DNA from: UMGS1696 sp964463375
GTDB lineage: Bacteria; Bacillota; Clostridia; Oscillospirales; CAG-272
Assembly (NCBI GenBank): GCA_964463375.1
Contig: CAYXBQ010000030.1
Coordinates: 1-32,615, forward strand
Direction of reading: 5' to 3'
Length of the DNA: 32,615 bases
The notes beneath the pieces were generated by a model. That model was not told the origin of the DNA and made no database searches. It saw only the letters and a list, made by a program, of their open reading frames with translations. How positions within the stretch are numbered: the first letter of the stretch is position 1; every line of letters starts with the position of its first letter. Position numbers and translations under genes: made by a program. This document shows positions 7,665 to 16,277 of the stretch, one piece after another.

Positions 7665-8986
7665 ACCACTGCGCCGCCGCTTTGTGTACACGCATACACG
7701 GCACAGTCTGCCTGGATGCCATTCTCCGTCAGCATCACGTCTACGGTGGCAATGGCGGTGTCCACCGTTTCCATGTTGAACCAGAAGTTGCCCAGGGAAT
7801 ACACCACCGGTACACCGTCCACCACTTCCCAGGGCTGCAATACGTGGGGGTGGGAGCCGATGATCATGTCTACACCGTGTTCGATGAATACGTCACGCTT
7901 GGCGATCTGGTCGGCGTTGACGGCAGTGGAATTTTCTGTGCCCCAATGGACATAGGCCACCACCACATCCGCTTCACGGGCTGCCGTATCGATGGCGGTC
8001 AGCACGTCGGTCTCGTCGTACATGAGCAGGATGCCGGGGGAGCTGTCGGTGGCACCGGGAGTCAGGCGATATTTTTCCGCATTGGATGCAGCCACATAGG
8101 CGATCTTCATGCCCTCTGCCACAAAGCTTTTGTACGCCATGGCTTCGTCCCGGTTCGTGCCGCCACCCACATAGGCCACACCGACCTCGTCCAGTGCGGT
8201 CATGGTATCGAGAAATGCCTCTTCGCCATAGTCATGGGCGTGGTTGTTGGCCAGAGACACGATGTCCACACCCAATTCCGTGAAGATACCGGCGTTCTCC
8301 GGCTTGCCCCGGAAGGTGTACAGCTTGCCCGGCGTAGGGGAGCCACGGTCGGACAGGGTGCATTCGCAGTTCATCAGAGTGATGTCTGCCGCAGATAGCC
8401 AGCCACGGACGGTGTCGGAGAAGTGGTTCGTGATGTCGTCGCCCTTTTGGTGGTAGGAGCGCATATTGTACCACTGGTCCCCCAGGCACACGTCTCCGGT
8501 GAAGACAAGCCTTGCCTGCCCGTCTGTGTAGTCGGCGATGGGTTCGACACCGGTCAGCACATCCCGCCAGGCGTGGAAGGTGTAGCCGGTGATCCGATAA
8601 AAGGCGTTGCGGGCGGCGATCAGGGAATCACAATCCGCTAAGGCTTCCCCCAGCTGCACACGGATCTCCGGCGGCAGGGTATCCAGGTTTTCGGCAGTGA
8701 GCACGTCTGCCACGTCACTTTGCCGCAGGGTATCGTTCTCCGGCAGTGCGGCGATGGTCTGTGCCAGCTCGGCACCGGTGCAGGTGGGTTCGATGGGTGT
8801 TTGGATCGGCGCCGGTTCGGTCTCGATGGTTGGTTGCTCGATCGGGTCCGGGAGCGGGATCGTTTCGTTTGTTTCGTTTGTTTCGTGGGTATTGGTATGC
8901 ATAGCAGGAGCCGTGCAGCTTGACAGCAATAGACCGCCGAGCAGCATGGCTCCGATCGTTTTTTGTAGGGATACTGGGTATGCCAA
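7655..8986 (-). CDS. CapA-family lipoprotein (PGA_cap metallophosphatase fold)
   Basis: This is a secreted lipoprotein with the PGA_cap domain, a calcineurin-like metallophosphatase fold named for the CapA poly-gamma-glutamate protein. The signal peptide ends in LSSC (lipidated Cys24). A THETNETNET stretch and a Pro/Glu/Thr-rich spacer to about residue 68 follow, then a helical region. The catalytic-type domain runs from about 158 to the end, with TGDVCLGD (163-170), ANNHAHDYG (246-254), HWGTE (347-351), GSHPHVLQ (377-384) and YSLGNFWFN (396-404). These are the expected metal ligands, all present. The start is probably TTG at 8986; the only later ATG would give a signal peptide without a positive charge. 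No capBC genes lie nearby, so capsule synthesis is not implied. It is 28 bases behind the glycosyltransferase gene. Confidence 0.88.
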   Translation of the reverse strand: MAYPVSLQKTIGAMLLGGLLLSSCTAPAMHTNTHETNETNETIPLPDPIEQPTIETEPAPIQTPIEPTCTGAELAQTIAALPENDTLRQSDVADVLTAENLDTLPPEIRVQLGEALADCDSLIAARNAFYRITGYTFHAWRDVLTGVEPIADYTDGQARLVFTGDVCLGDQWYNMRSYHQKGDDITNHFSDTVRGWLSAADITLMNCECTLSDRGSPTPGKLYTFRGKPENAGIFTELGVDIVSLANNHAHDYGEEAFLDTMTALDEVGVAYVGGGTNRDEAMAYKSFVAEGMKIAYVAASNAEKYRLTPGATDSSPGILLMYDETDVLTAIDTAAREADVVVAYVHWGTENSTAVNADQIAKRDVFIEHGVDMIIGSHPHVLQPWEVVDGVPVVYSLGNFWFNMETVDTAIATVDVMLTENGIQADCAVYACTQSGGAVVEK

Positions 8987-9014
8987 GGTATTGTTCGTCT
9001 TTCTTAGTTGTATA

Positions 9015-10160
9015 TTATTTCTTCACGATGCTGGGCACCATGGTCAGGTCCATGGCGAATCGGCAGACCTTTTCGGTGGCATGGTCGCCCGCCAGCTGTC
9101 GTACGCACTGTTCCATGGCCGCCAGCCGTTCGGGAGCGGTGAGCAGCTGGTACAGGCATTCGTCGATGGGGCAGGTGATGGAGGCGGCACAGGCGGCACC
9201 GTTGTTCAAAAGGAATTCGGTGTTCCGCTGCTCCTGCCCGGGAATGGGGTTCACGATCACCATGGGCAGACCCTTTGTCAGGGATTCGGAGGTGGTCAGC
9301 CCGCCGGGCTTGGTGACGATGCAGTCGGCCGCATCCATGAGCAGGGATACGTAGTTCACAAAGCCCGTGGTCAGCACCCGATGGTGCAGAGAACCGCCGG
9401 CCACTAAGGCATCGATCTCGTCCTTCATCTCCCGGTTGTTGCCGCAGACCACGATCATCTGGAAGGCTTCGCTATAGGGGATGGCATCGATCTGCTTGAC
9501 GGTGGCTGCCATATTGCCATAGCCCATAGAGCCGCCCATGATCAGGATGGTCTTTTGTGCCGGATCCAGCCCCAGCTTTTCTCTGGCTTCGGCTTTCGAT
9601 AGGCAGTCTAAAAATTCCGGTCGGATCGGGATGCCGTAGGGGAGGATCTGTTCCTTATGGAAGCCCTTGCGCAGTCCCTGTAGCAACAGACCCGCAGCCG
9701 GGGTGACGACATAATCGTTCCGGGTGCAGTCCTCCCAATAGGGATGGAAGGTGAAGTCGGTGAGGATCCCCACGGTGGGCAGAGACAGCATATTTTTTTC
9801 CTTCAGGTAATCGAGGATCATCCCGGCAAAGGGGTGGGTGAACAGGATCACGCCGTAGTCGTCGCTGCCGATAAAGTCCACGATGTCCCCGGCAAAGGCC
9901 ATATCCACTAAGTGTGTGGTGGCCGTTTCGGTGCCCTTGCGCTTTTCTGCCAGCCGGTAGCCCACTCGGTAGGCGTGCTTCGCTTTTTCCGTCACCAGAA
10001 GATAGCCCTCGGACAAAAACTTCGCCAAGGTGGGGGAGATATACTGGAAGGTATCCAGCACGGTACACTCGGCACCCTGCCGCTCGAATTCTTCCCGCAG
10101 TGCTTTGGCGGTAGAATTATGCCCTTCCCCAGCGGTGACAGACAGGATCAGGATCTTCAT
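9015..10160 (-). CDS. MGDG-synthase-type diacylglycerol glycosyltransferase
   Basis: This is a GT28-type glycosyltransferase related to UgtP and plant MGDG synthase, expected to add sugar from UDP-glucose or UDP-galactose to diacylglycerol at the inner membrane face. That builds glycolipids and, in many Firmicutes, a lipoteichoic-acid anchor. The 381 aa show the N-terminal loop GEGHN (11-15), the MGDG_synth domain over about 15-185, and the C-terminal donor-binding half with MGGSMGYGN (208-216), TKPGGLTTSE (283-292) and PIPGQEQRN (305-313). No signal peptide. ATG at 10160 follows AAAAGGAG. The acceptor cannot be read from sequence; a MurG-like activity is the less likely alternative because the N-terminal MGDG_synth pattern is clear. 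Confidence 0.9.
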   Translation of the reverse strand: MKILILSVTAGEGHNSTAKALREEFERQGAECTVLDTFQYISPTLAKFLSEGYLLVTEKAKHAYRVGYRLAEKRKGTETATTHLVDMAFAGDIVDFIGSDDYGVILFTHPFAGMILDYLKEKNMLSLPTVGILTDFTFHPYWEDCTRNDYVVTPAAGLLLQGLRKGFHKEQILPYGIPIRPEFLDCLSKAEAREKLGLDPAQKTILIMGGSMGYGNMAATVKQIDAIPYSEAFQMIVVCGNNREMKDEIDALVAGGSLHHRVLTTGFVNYVSLLMDAADCIVTKPGGLTTSESLTKGLPMVIVNPIPGQEQRNTEFLLNNGAACAASITCPIDECLYQLLTAPERLAAMEQCVRQLAGDHATEKVCRFAMDLTMVPSIVKK

Positions 10161-10205
10161 AAAGTGGGTACTCCTTTTCGTTTGTATTTTGTATAGGTGT
10201 GGGGT

Positions 10206-10799
10206 TTATCTCTTCTTTTTCACAACGGCATCCTTGCCTTTTTTCTTTTCTGCCATCGAATAGCCGAACCGCCCCAGCATGTCGCCCACTGCATAGTAGG
10301 TCCCGTGGGCATAGCAGCACAGGTTCGCTCTCGCCATGTCCAGCCGCCCCTCTTCGTCCAGCAGCGATTCATCCAGTGCTACTTTTGTAATATCCGCTAA
10401 GAACATATCGTGGGAACCCAGCGGCAGCACGTCCGTGACCTTGCATTCCAGCACCAGGGGACTTTCGGCGATCCGGGGGGTGGCAATCGTGGCCGCTTTT
10501 TCCTTGGTCAGACCGCATTTCTCCCATTTGTTCACCTTCCGTCCCGTGACCATGCCGCAGTAGTCGCAGACCTCTGCCATGGCCGCCGGCACTAAGTTGA
10601 TGCAAAATTCCTTCTTCGCCAAAAGCAGTCCGTGAGAATGCCGCTCCGGGCGAATGGATACGTAGGTCTTCGGCGGCTCGGAGCATACGATTCCCGTCCA
10701 GCCGATGGTGATGATGTTGGCCTCCGCTTCGTCTCCCACCGTGACCAGCACCGCCGGTACCGGGGCAAGCAGGGTCCCGCCCTTCCATTCTGTCTTCAT
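10206..10799 (-). CDS. flavin reductase family protein (FMN-binding split barrel)
   Basis: This is a small flavoprotein of the flavin_reduct family (FMN-binding split barrel), 197 aa. Members reduce FMN/FAD with NAD(P)H or bind flavin for an unknown redox partner. The N-terminal half carries the typical run of ANIITIGWTGIVCSEPPKTY (about 27-46), then IRPERHSHGLLLAKKEFCINLV, which matches the flavin-contacting loops. The C-terminus is Lys-rich. I start at ATG 10799, which overlaps the dus stop codon as ATGA, with GGAGACG upstream; reading the same frame further upstream crosses coding sequence of dus in another frame and is not supported. Translation is probably coupled to dus. The partner is unknown. 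Confidence 0.88.
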   Translation of the reverse strand: MKTEWKGGTLLAPVPAVLVTVGDEAEANIITIGWTGIVCSEPPKTYVSIRPERHSHGLLLAKKEFCINLVPAAMAEVCDYCGMVTGRKVNKWEKCGLTKEKAATIATPRIAESPLVLECKVTDVLPLGSHDMFLADITKVALDESLLDEEGRLDMARANLCCYAHGTYYAVGDMLGRFGYSMAEKKKGKDAVVKKKR

Positions 10800-11845
10800 A
10801 TACGCTCGTCTCCGTTCTCTGTCTTTCCTTCTTCCAATATAGCCAAAAATGCGGCAAGGGTGTCGGCGTGGTTCAGTCTGTCCCGCATCCGGGCACTGCC
10901 GCGCAGCCCATGGATGAAATAGGCCGCTCTGCCACGGGACTCTCGAATGCCGGTGGTCTCGCCCTTTTCGGCAACCACATCCCGCACCAGCCGTGCCGCC
11001 ATATCCAAACGATCCTGCTCCGTGGGCTGGAAGGGCGTTTGTCCGGCGGCAGCCTCGGCGATCTGTCGGAAGATCCACGGGTTCCCCAGTGCGCCTCTGC
11101 CGATCATGACCCCATCACAGCCCATATCCAGCATGGTCATGGCATCTGCCCAGGTGTTGATGTCCCCGTTGCCCACGATCTCGCAGGTGGGAACATGGTG
11201 CCGCAGTGCCCCGATGGTGTCTGCCAGCACCTCCAAATGGATACCCGGTGTGTATAATTCTTCTTTTGTCCGGCAGTGGAGGCTCACCCGGTCGGCACCT
11301 GCCTGCGCCAGCATCACCGCCAGCTCCGGTGCATTGATGGAATTTTTATCCCAGCCCGCCCGGATCTTCACGGACAGCGGCTTGCCGTACTTTCGACATA
11401 CCGGCACCACCGCTTCCACGATCTGTGCCGCCAGTGCCGGGGTACGCATCAGACCGCTGCCGTCTCCGTTGGAGGTGATCTTGCGCACCGGGCAGCCCAT
11501 GTTGATGTCGATCCCGGCAGGTGCATGGTCGTAGGAGCAACCCGCATATCCACCGGTCAACAGGATCTCCGCCCCCTCCGCCAGCATCACCGGATCATGG
11601 CCGAACAGCTGGAACGTCACGTCTCCCTCTCCCGGCAAGATCCGGGCAAGGGTGGCGGTTTTTTTATCTCGATAATGCAATGCCGCCGCCGAGATCATCT
11701 CGCTGACCGTCTCCCGACAGCCGTTCTCCGCACAGATCCGGCGAAAGGGACCATCGGTGTACCCCGCCATCGGTGCCAAGACCAGTAGGGTACTCTGTCC
11801 CTGGGGACTTCGTTCACGGAGGCTATGCTGATTTTCATATGTCAT
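10796..11845 (-). CDS. dus: tRNA-dihydrouridine synthase
   Basis: This FMN enzyme reduces specific uridines in the tRNA D-loop to dihydrouridine. The 349 aa show the N-terminal TIM-barrel start LAPMAGYTD (23-31), the catalytic motif NMGCPVRKI with the proton-donor Cys118, the FMN-contact strand SVKIRAGWD (about 160-168), and GVMIGRGALGNPW near 245-257. A C-terminal helical tRNA-binding domain follows. I chose ATG at 11845. An upstream TTG at 11896 would place the start inside a 14-bp tandem repeat. The ribosome site is weak (TAGGT). The gene follows mreD after the repeat array and overlaps the flavin reductase start by ATGA. Which uridine it modifies (DusA/B/C type) is not assigned, but DusB-like is usual in Firmicutes. 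Confidence 0.93.
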   Translation of the reverse strand: MTYENQHSLRERSPQGQSTLLVLAPMAGYTDGPFRRICAENGCRETVSEMISAAALHYRDKKTATLARILPGEGDVTFQLFGHDPVMLAEGAEILLTGGYAGCSYDHAPAGIDINMGCPVRKITSNGDGSGLMRTPALAAQIVEAVVPVCRKYGKPLSVKIRAGWDKNSINAPELAVMLAQAGADRVSLHCRTKEELYTPGIHLEVLADTIGALRHHVPTCEIVGNGDINTWADAMTMLDMGCDGVMIGRGALGNPWIFRQIAEAAAGQTPFQPTEQDRLDMAARLVRDVVAEKGETTGIRESRGRAAYFIHGLRGSARMRDRLNHADTLAAFLAILEEGKTENGDERI

Positions 11846-11891
11846 GTGTGTACCTATTGTAAGAAAATTTCTTTTTTTGGGGGGTATGCTA

Positions 11892-11961
11892 GCCAATTAT
11901 GGCTTGCCAACCATGGCTTGCCAATTATGGCTTGCCAATCATGGCTAACCCATTATGGTTC
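11892..11961. repeat. 14-bp tandem palindromic repeat, five units
   Basis: Five head-to-tail units of 14 bp, consensus GCCAATTATGGCTT, fill 11892-11961. The second (GCCAACCATGGCTT) and fourth units vary only in the middle or at the edges. Each unit is itself an inverted repeat (AGCCA...TGGCT). The last, most diverged unit covers the stop codon of mreD. The array separates mreD from dus. No spacers occur between units, so it is not a CRISPR. Confidence 0.8.
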
Positions 11962-12531
11962 GTTTTTCTTTTTCCCCTCGGTCAGCCGGAACGCATAGTG
12001 TACCGCCAAATGGGGCAGTGGCGCAAACAGCAGGGTGGCAAAGAATTCCGGGATCAGCACATAGAGAAACGCACCGGGCAGGCTGACGCTGGGCATAGAC
12101 AGTGCTAAGATCACCAAATTGAGCAGTCCCTTAGCAACAGCCGTCACCACCGTGTACAGTGCCCGCACGGCAAAGCCATCCCGAAAATAGTAGACCGTCA
12201 GCAGGCCGCAGATGTAGCCCACCGGCATATAGAGCAGCGCCAGCACCGTCACCGTGGCACCGCCTAAGGATTCGATGAGAAATGCCGCCACGATCCCGCT
12301 GACCGCACCCCATTTTTCCCGTGCCAGCATAGCGATAGCCACCACCAACGGCAGCATGAGATCCGGCACTGCGCCAAACGGTCGGAAGCGGGCAAAAAGG
12401 GTGGTTTGGAGCAGGGCAAAAAAGGAGATGAGCACCAAACAGACCAGCCCCCGAATGATCGACTCGATCTCGATAGAAGCCCCCAGCCGCCATCCTCGCA
12501 GCTTCTCCAACAAATGCTCCGGCAGTTTCAT
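11953..12531 (-). CDS. mreD: rod shape-determining protein MreD
   Basis: This small polytopic membrane protein belongs to the elongasome, which guides side-wall peptidoglycan synthesis with MreB and MreC. The 192 aa are mostly hydrophobic (5-6 helices). The family hallmark is the FARFRPFGAVPDLMLPLVVAIAM region, with RPFG and PDL before a long helix. ATG at 12531 is 10 bases from AGGAGG; an ATG at 12540 lies only one base from it and is less likely. The gene stands last in the mreBCD order. The stop codon falls in the 14-bp repeat array. mrdA/PBP2, often next in Firmicutes, is absent. Confidence 0.9.
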   Translation of the reverse strand: MKLPEHLLEKLRGWRLGASIEIESIIRGLVCLVLISFFALLQTTLFARFRPFGAVPDLMLPLVVAIAMLAREKWGAVSGIVAAFLIESLGGATVTVLALLYMPVGYICGLLTVYYFRDGFAVRALYTVVTAVAKGLLNLVILALSMPSVSLPGAFLYVLIPEFFATLLFAPLPHLAVHYAFRLTEGKKKNEP

Positions 12532-12586
12532 AGGATGCATACCTCCTTTCGTAAAGTTAGCGTAAATGCACGATACAAAAAATCGT

Positions 12587-13423
12587 TCACTCCAGCGACA
12601 GCGTAAAATCTGTAATGAGCATCACGTGTCCAATGTCTCCCGTTGGTACCGCACATTGGATGTACACCGTCTTCGTCCGGGTGTAGGGATTGACCTCCAT
12701 GGAATGCACATACCCGATCACAAGCCCTCGTGGGTACACGTCTCCCGTACCTGCCGAAAGGATCCGATCCCCGATCTGCACCGTTGTGTCCGGCGACAGC
12801 TCCATCTTGATCAGCCCCTTCTCCGTCAGCTGGATGTCCCCCTGTGCGATGCCCGCTTCGCCTGTCCGCTCCACATAGGCACCGATCGCCGATTGCGCTT
12901 CTACAAGTGTAGTCACCATAGAGGAGCTGTACCCCACCTCCGTCACCTGTCCCACGATCCCGGCAGAGGTCACGACCGGCATACCGATGGCTATGTCCAC
13001 GCCGGAGCCAACGTCCAGCTTCAGCATCGACGAATAGGTGCCGCTGGCTCGCCCGATCACCGAGGCTTCGGTCATGCTGTAGTCCATGTGCTGCCGCTTC
13101 ATTTCCAGAAAGCCGCTCATCCAGGCGTACATTTCTTCCATTTCCCGATCGTCGTAGATCTGCGCCTGCAATTCCGCCACTTCTTCCTTCAATGCGATAT
13201 TTTCTTCCACCAGCGCATCGAATTTGTAAAAGTACGCAGCAAAACCATCTACGGCATCCACCGCCGACTGGAAGACCTTCTGCATGGGGGTCAGCAGCAC
13301 GTTCACCGCATCCCGAAACACAAAGGACACGCCCATTTGGGTGAACACCATGGGTACGATGGTCACCAGCAGCGCCAGCACGGTCATGATATAGAAAAAT
13401 CGATTTTTGAAAAACTGTTTCAT
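12587..13423 (-). CDS. mreC: rod shape-determining protein MreC
   Basis: This bitopic scaffold of the elongasome binds penicillin-binding proteins and MreD outside the membrane. The 278 aa have a short cytoplasmic start (MKQFFKNRF), one transmembrane helix at about 11-30, a coiled coil near 65-95 rich in Glu/Leu (VEENIALKEEVAELQAQI), and a beta-rich extracellular domain from about 118. That domain contains the family's DVGSGVDIAIGMPVV and GIVGQVTEVG segments. ATG at 13423 is 18 bases after mreB; AAGGGT is only a weak ribosome site, so translation may depend on mreB. Length and layout are normal for the family. Confidence 0.93.
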   Translation of the reverse strand: MKQFFKNRFFYIMTVLALLVTIVPMVFTQMGVSFVFRDAVNVLLTPMQKVFQSAVDAVDGFAAYFYKFDALVEENIALKEEVAELQAQIYDDREMEEMYAWMSGFLEMKRQHMDYSMTEASVIGRASGTYSSMLKLDVGSGVDIAIGMPVVTSAGIVGQVTEVGYSSSMVTTLVEAQSAIGAYVERTGEAGIAQGDIQLTEKGLIKMELSPDTTVQIGDRILSAGTGDVYPRGLVIGYVHSMEVNPYTRTKTVYIQCAVPTGDIGHVMLITDFTLSLE

Positions 13424-13441
13424 GATTCTATTCGTATACCC

Positions 13442-14439
<998 letters not shown>

Positions 14440-14443
<4 letters not shown>

Positions 14444-15048
14444 GTGCGATTGTCCTCCATTTTCCGCAGTGCTTCATACACGGCTGTGATCGGCAGACCC
14501 ACGACGTTGCAATATTCCCCCCGGATCTCCCGCACGAACACGCAGGCCTGTTCCTGGATGCCGTAAGCACCAGCTTTATCGTAGGGGTTGGCGGTTTGGA
14601 TATAGTGTTCGATCTCGTCCTCGTCCAGTGGGCGGAAGGTGACATCCGTCGTGGCAGCGAAGGTGATCTTTTGTCCCGTCCAGTCCCGCAGGCACACGCC
14701 GGTGATGACCTTATGTGTTTTCCCGGACATCAAGTGGAACATGCGGACAGCGTCGTCGTGGTCCTTTGGTTTGCCCAGCACCTCTTTGGTCTCCGGCACG
14801 TACACGACGGTATCTGCCGACAAGACGACCTCTCCGTCCTGTGGCGGCACCACGCTGCCCTTCAGCTCTGCCAATGCCATGACATATGCTTCCGGCTTTC
14901 CCACACAGTACGACACTTCCGATTCGTCCGCATACGACACCCGCACGCTATGGGCCAGTCCTGCCGTATCCAGTATTTCGTGCCGTCTGGGAGACCCGGA
15001 AGCCAGCACCAGCTTGTCATTCTTTCGTTCCATTTTTTCTTTTTCCAT
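14440..15048 (-). CDS. maf: Maf family nucleotide pyrophosphatase
   Basis: This enzyme hydrolyses non-canonical or excess nucleoside triphosphates to monophosphates (in Maf/YhdE-type: dTTP, UTP and modified pyrimidines) and is linked to division arrest. The 202 aa carry LASGSPRR (15-22), the catalytic LSADTVV (about 75-81), LGKPKDHDDAVRM, MSGKTHKVITGV, DKAGAYGIQ and NVVGLP. All are diagnostic. The start is ATG 15048 or ATG 15033; the AGAAAGG site abuts the first and is somewhat far from the second, so the start is uncertain by five codons. The first gene of the maf-mreBCD unit; the 502 bases upstream are repeat-rich. Confidence 0.93.
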
Positions 15049-15131
15049 CCTTTCTGGTTTTGGTTCGCTTTAGGGTACGTTAGTAGTTCAAATCGTTTGG
15101 GAGGAGAGACGCACTTTTTGAAATAAAGCTT

Positions 15132-15150
15132 CACTGAGCGTAGCTCAGTG
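15132..15150. repeat. 8-bp palindrome with GTA loop
   Basis: CACTGAGC, loop GTA, GCTCAGTG. The stem is perfect. A T run appears only 8 bases later on the + strand (15159-15164), so it is a poor intrinsic terminator. The inner GCGTAGCTCAGTGG resembles a tRNA D-arm by chance; no tRNA folds here. Confidence 0.6.
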
Positions 15151-15353
15151 GGCAAAACTTTTTTGGCATTGTCCATGGACATATAGTTTGTGCAGGCAGA
15201 GCGTTTCCGATCTGGTTCGGGTGGCGTACGGTGTCGGTACGTTGGGGTGCAAGGGTGGGGTGTACAGCAGCGAAAAGAGGAGGATGTCCGTACGGCGCTA
15301 CGCTTTGTTTGGGCTGGTTAGTGGAGCGGTCAAGCTCGGCTCTCGTTTTGTGA

Positions 15354-15377
15354 TGCACTTGACGTAGTCAACGTGCA
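15354..15377. repeat. 10-bp palindrome with GTA loop and one bulge
   Basis: TGCACTTGAC, loop GTA, GTCAA, bulged C, GTGCA. The loop is the same triplet as in the palindrome at 15132. No T run follows on either strand. Confidence 0.55.
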
Positions 15378-15466
15378 CCGCCCAGCCGGTGTATTTTGTT
15401 TGGGTGCAGGATTTACCTACGTTAGTTTGGTTATCTTCCGTCTCAGCTACACGTTAGAAACAATTC

Positions 15467-15516
15467 GAAATAGCGAAGCTATTTTCACCGCAATCATTCA
15501 TTCTTCATTCTTCATT
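15467..15516. repeat. dispersed 3'-flanking repeat, copy B
   Basis: GAAATAGC, loop GAA, GCTATTTT, then CACCGCAAT and three TTCATT(C) units. It has the same order and orientation as copy A at 7617-7664. It lies about 35 bases after the DUF4321 stop codon on the - strand. Confidence 0.6.
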
Positions 15517-15550
15517 AACGAACGATCCCACAACTCTCCACACTTCTGCC

Positions 15551-15802
15551 TTATTCCATTCTCCGTCCCACCAAAATTGCCAGTACTACGAAGAGAATAT
15601 GCGATACGGTGATCCGTACGGTGATGCCGAAGGTCAGCGATAGGACGTGCAGGTCTACGGTGACGGGGGCGGCGGTGCCGAAATCCAGGCCGTAGGACAG
15701 CCACTGTAGCACGGGGACACCGGCGGTCAGCTCTCCCACCATGGAGCCCACCACGATCCCGGCGCAGACAAACAGCAGTGTCATCCAGAATCCTCTTCGC
15801 AT
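15551..15802 (-). CDS. DUF4321 family small membrane protein
   Basis: A two-helix membrane protein of 83 aa, matching the DUF4321 family of Firmicutes, which is typically encoded next to maf, mreB or dut; the function is unknown. The first helix is at about 5-25 (LLFVCAGIVVGSMVGEL) and the second near the C-terminus (SHILFVVLAILVG). The family's conserved middle part, PVLQWLSYGLDFGTAAPVTVDLHVLSLTFG, lies between them. ATG at 15802 follows AGGTG by 6 bases and sits one base after the dut stop; a GTG at 15811 is the alternative. It is co-transcribed with dut. Confidence 0.82.
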   Translation of the reverse strand: MRRGFWMTLLFVCAGIVVGSMVGELTAGVPVLQWLSYGLDFGTAAPVTVDLHVLSLTFGITVRITVSHILFVVLAILVGRRME

Positions 15803-15803
15803 T

Positions 15804-16241
15804 TCACGCACCTGTATGGCCGAAGCCGCCGCTGCCTCGTTCTGTTTCGGTCAGTGATTCTACTTCTGTAAAATCTGCACGCAGGATGGGCAGCACCAGC
15901 AGCTGGGCAATGCGGTCTCCCGGCTGGATGGTGACGGATTCGCTGCCCAAATTCACCAGACCCACGCAGATCTCGCCTCGGTAGTCCGCATCCACCACGC
16001 CCACGCCGTTGGACAGGGTCACGCCTTTTTTCACCGCCAGACCGCTTCGGGCCGTCAACAGCAGTACGCAGTCGTCACGATCGGGCTGGGCGGCGATACC
16101 GGTGGGGATCAGTGCCCGTTCGCCCGGTGCTAAGGTCAGTTCGGTCTCCAATGCGGCATACAGATCTGCCCCTGCCGCCAGCTCGGATTGATAGGCCGGC
16201 AGACAGGCATTGTCCCGCAGCTTTTGAATTTTGATTTGCAT
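15804..16241 (-). CDS. dut: dUTP diphosphatase (dUTPase)
   Basis: Hydrolyses dUTP to dUMP and pyrophosphate, which keeps uracil out of DNA and feeds dTMP synthesis. The 145 aa contain all five motifs of the trimeric family in order: AGADLYA (23-29), ARSGLA (64-69), GVVDADYRGEI (81-91), DRIAQLL (109-115) and RGSGGFGHTG (135-144). ATG at 16241 follows AAAGGAG. Chromosomal context with zapA and the U32 gene argues against a phage origin. Confidence 0.95.
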   Translation of the reverse strand: MQIKIQKLRDNACLPAYQSELAAGADLYAALETELTLAPGERALIPTGIAAQPDRDDCVLLLTARSGLAVKKGVTLSNGVGVVDADYRGEICVGLVNLGSESVTIQPGDRIAQLLVLPILRADFTEVESLTETERGSGGFGHTGA

Positions 16242-16277
16242 ATCGTCTCCTTTGGTGGATCTCCACCATGCTTCTCT

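Larger units (their letters stand above)
15049..15550. other. 502-base intergenic region, repeat-rich, no gene
   Basis: No credible gene is seen on either strand. The region holds two strong palindromes with GTA loops (15132-15150, 15354-15377) and copy B of a dispersed repeat (15467-15516). On the - strand at about 15070-15110 it would translate as PPKRFELLTYP. I recall similar RFELLT-like strings as widespread spurious translations of an intergenic sequence, but cannot verify this. DUF4321 and maf are usually adjacent in Clostridia, so this DNA looks inserted. Confidence 0.5.

Noticed and set aside
10800..11078. N-terminal extension of the flavin reductase
   Set aside because: The upstream frame runs through dus coding sequence in a different frame; the family start and ribosome site are at 10799.
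11892..11961. CRISPR array
   Set aside because: 14-bp units are directly joined without spacers, and no cas gene is present.
15138..15210. tRNA-like GCGTAGCTCAGTGG string
   Set aside because: It is part of a perfect palindrome; no acceptor stem, anticodon arm or T-arm can be drawn around it.
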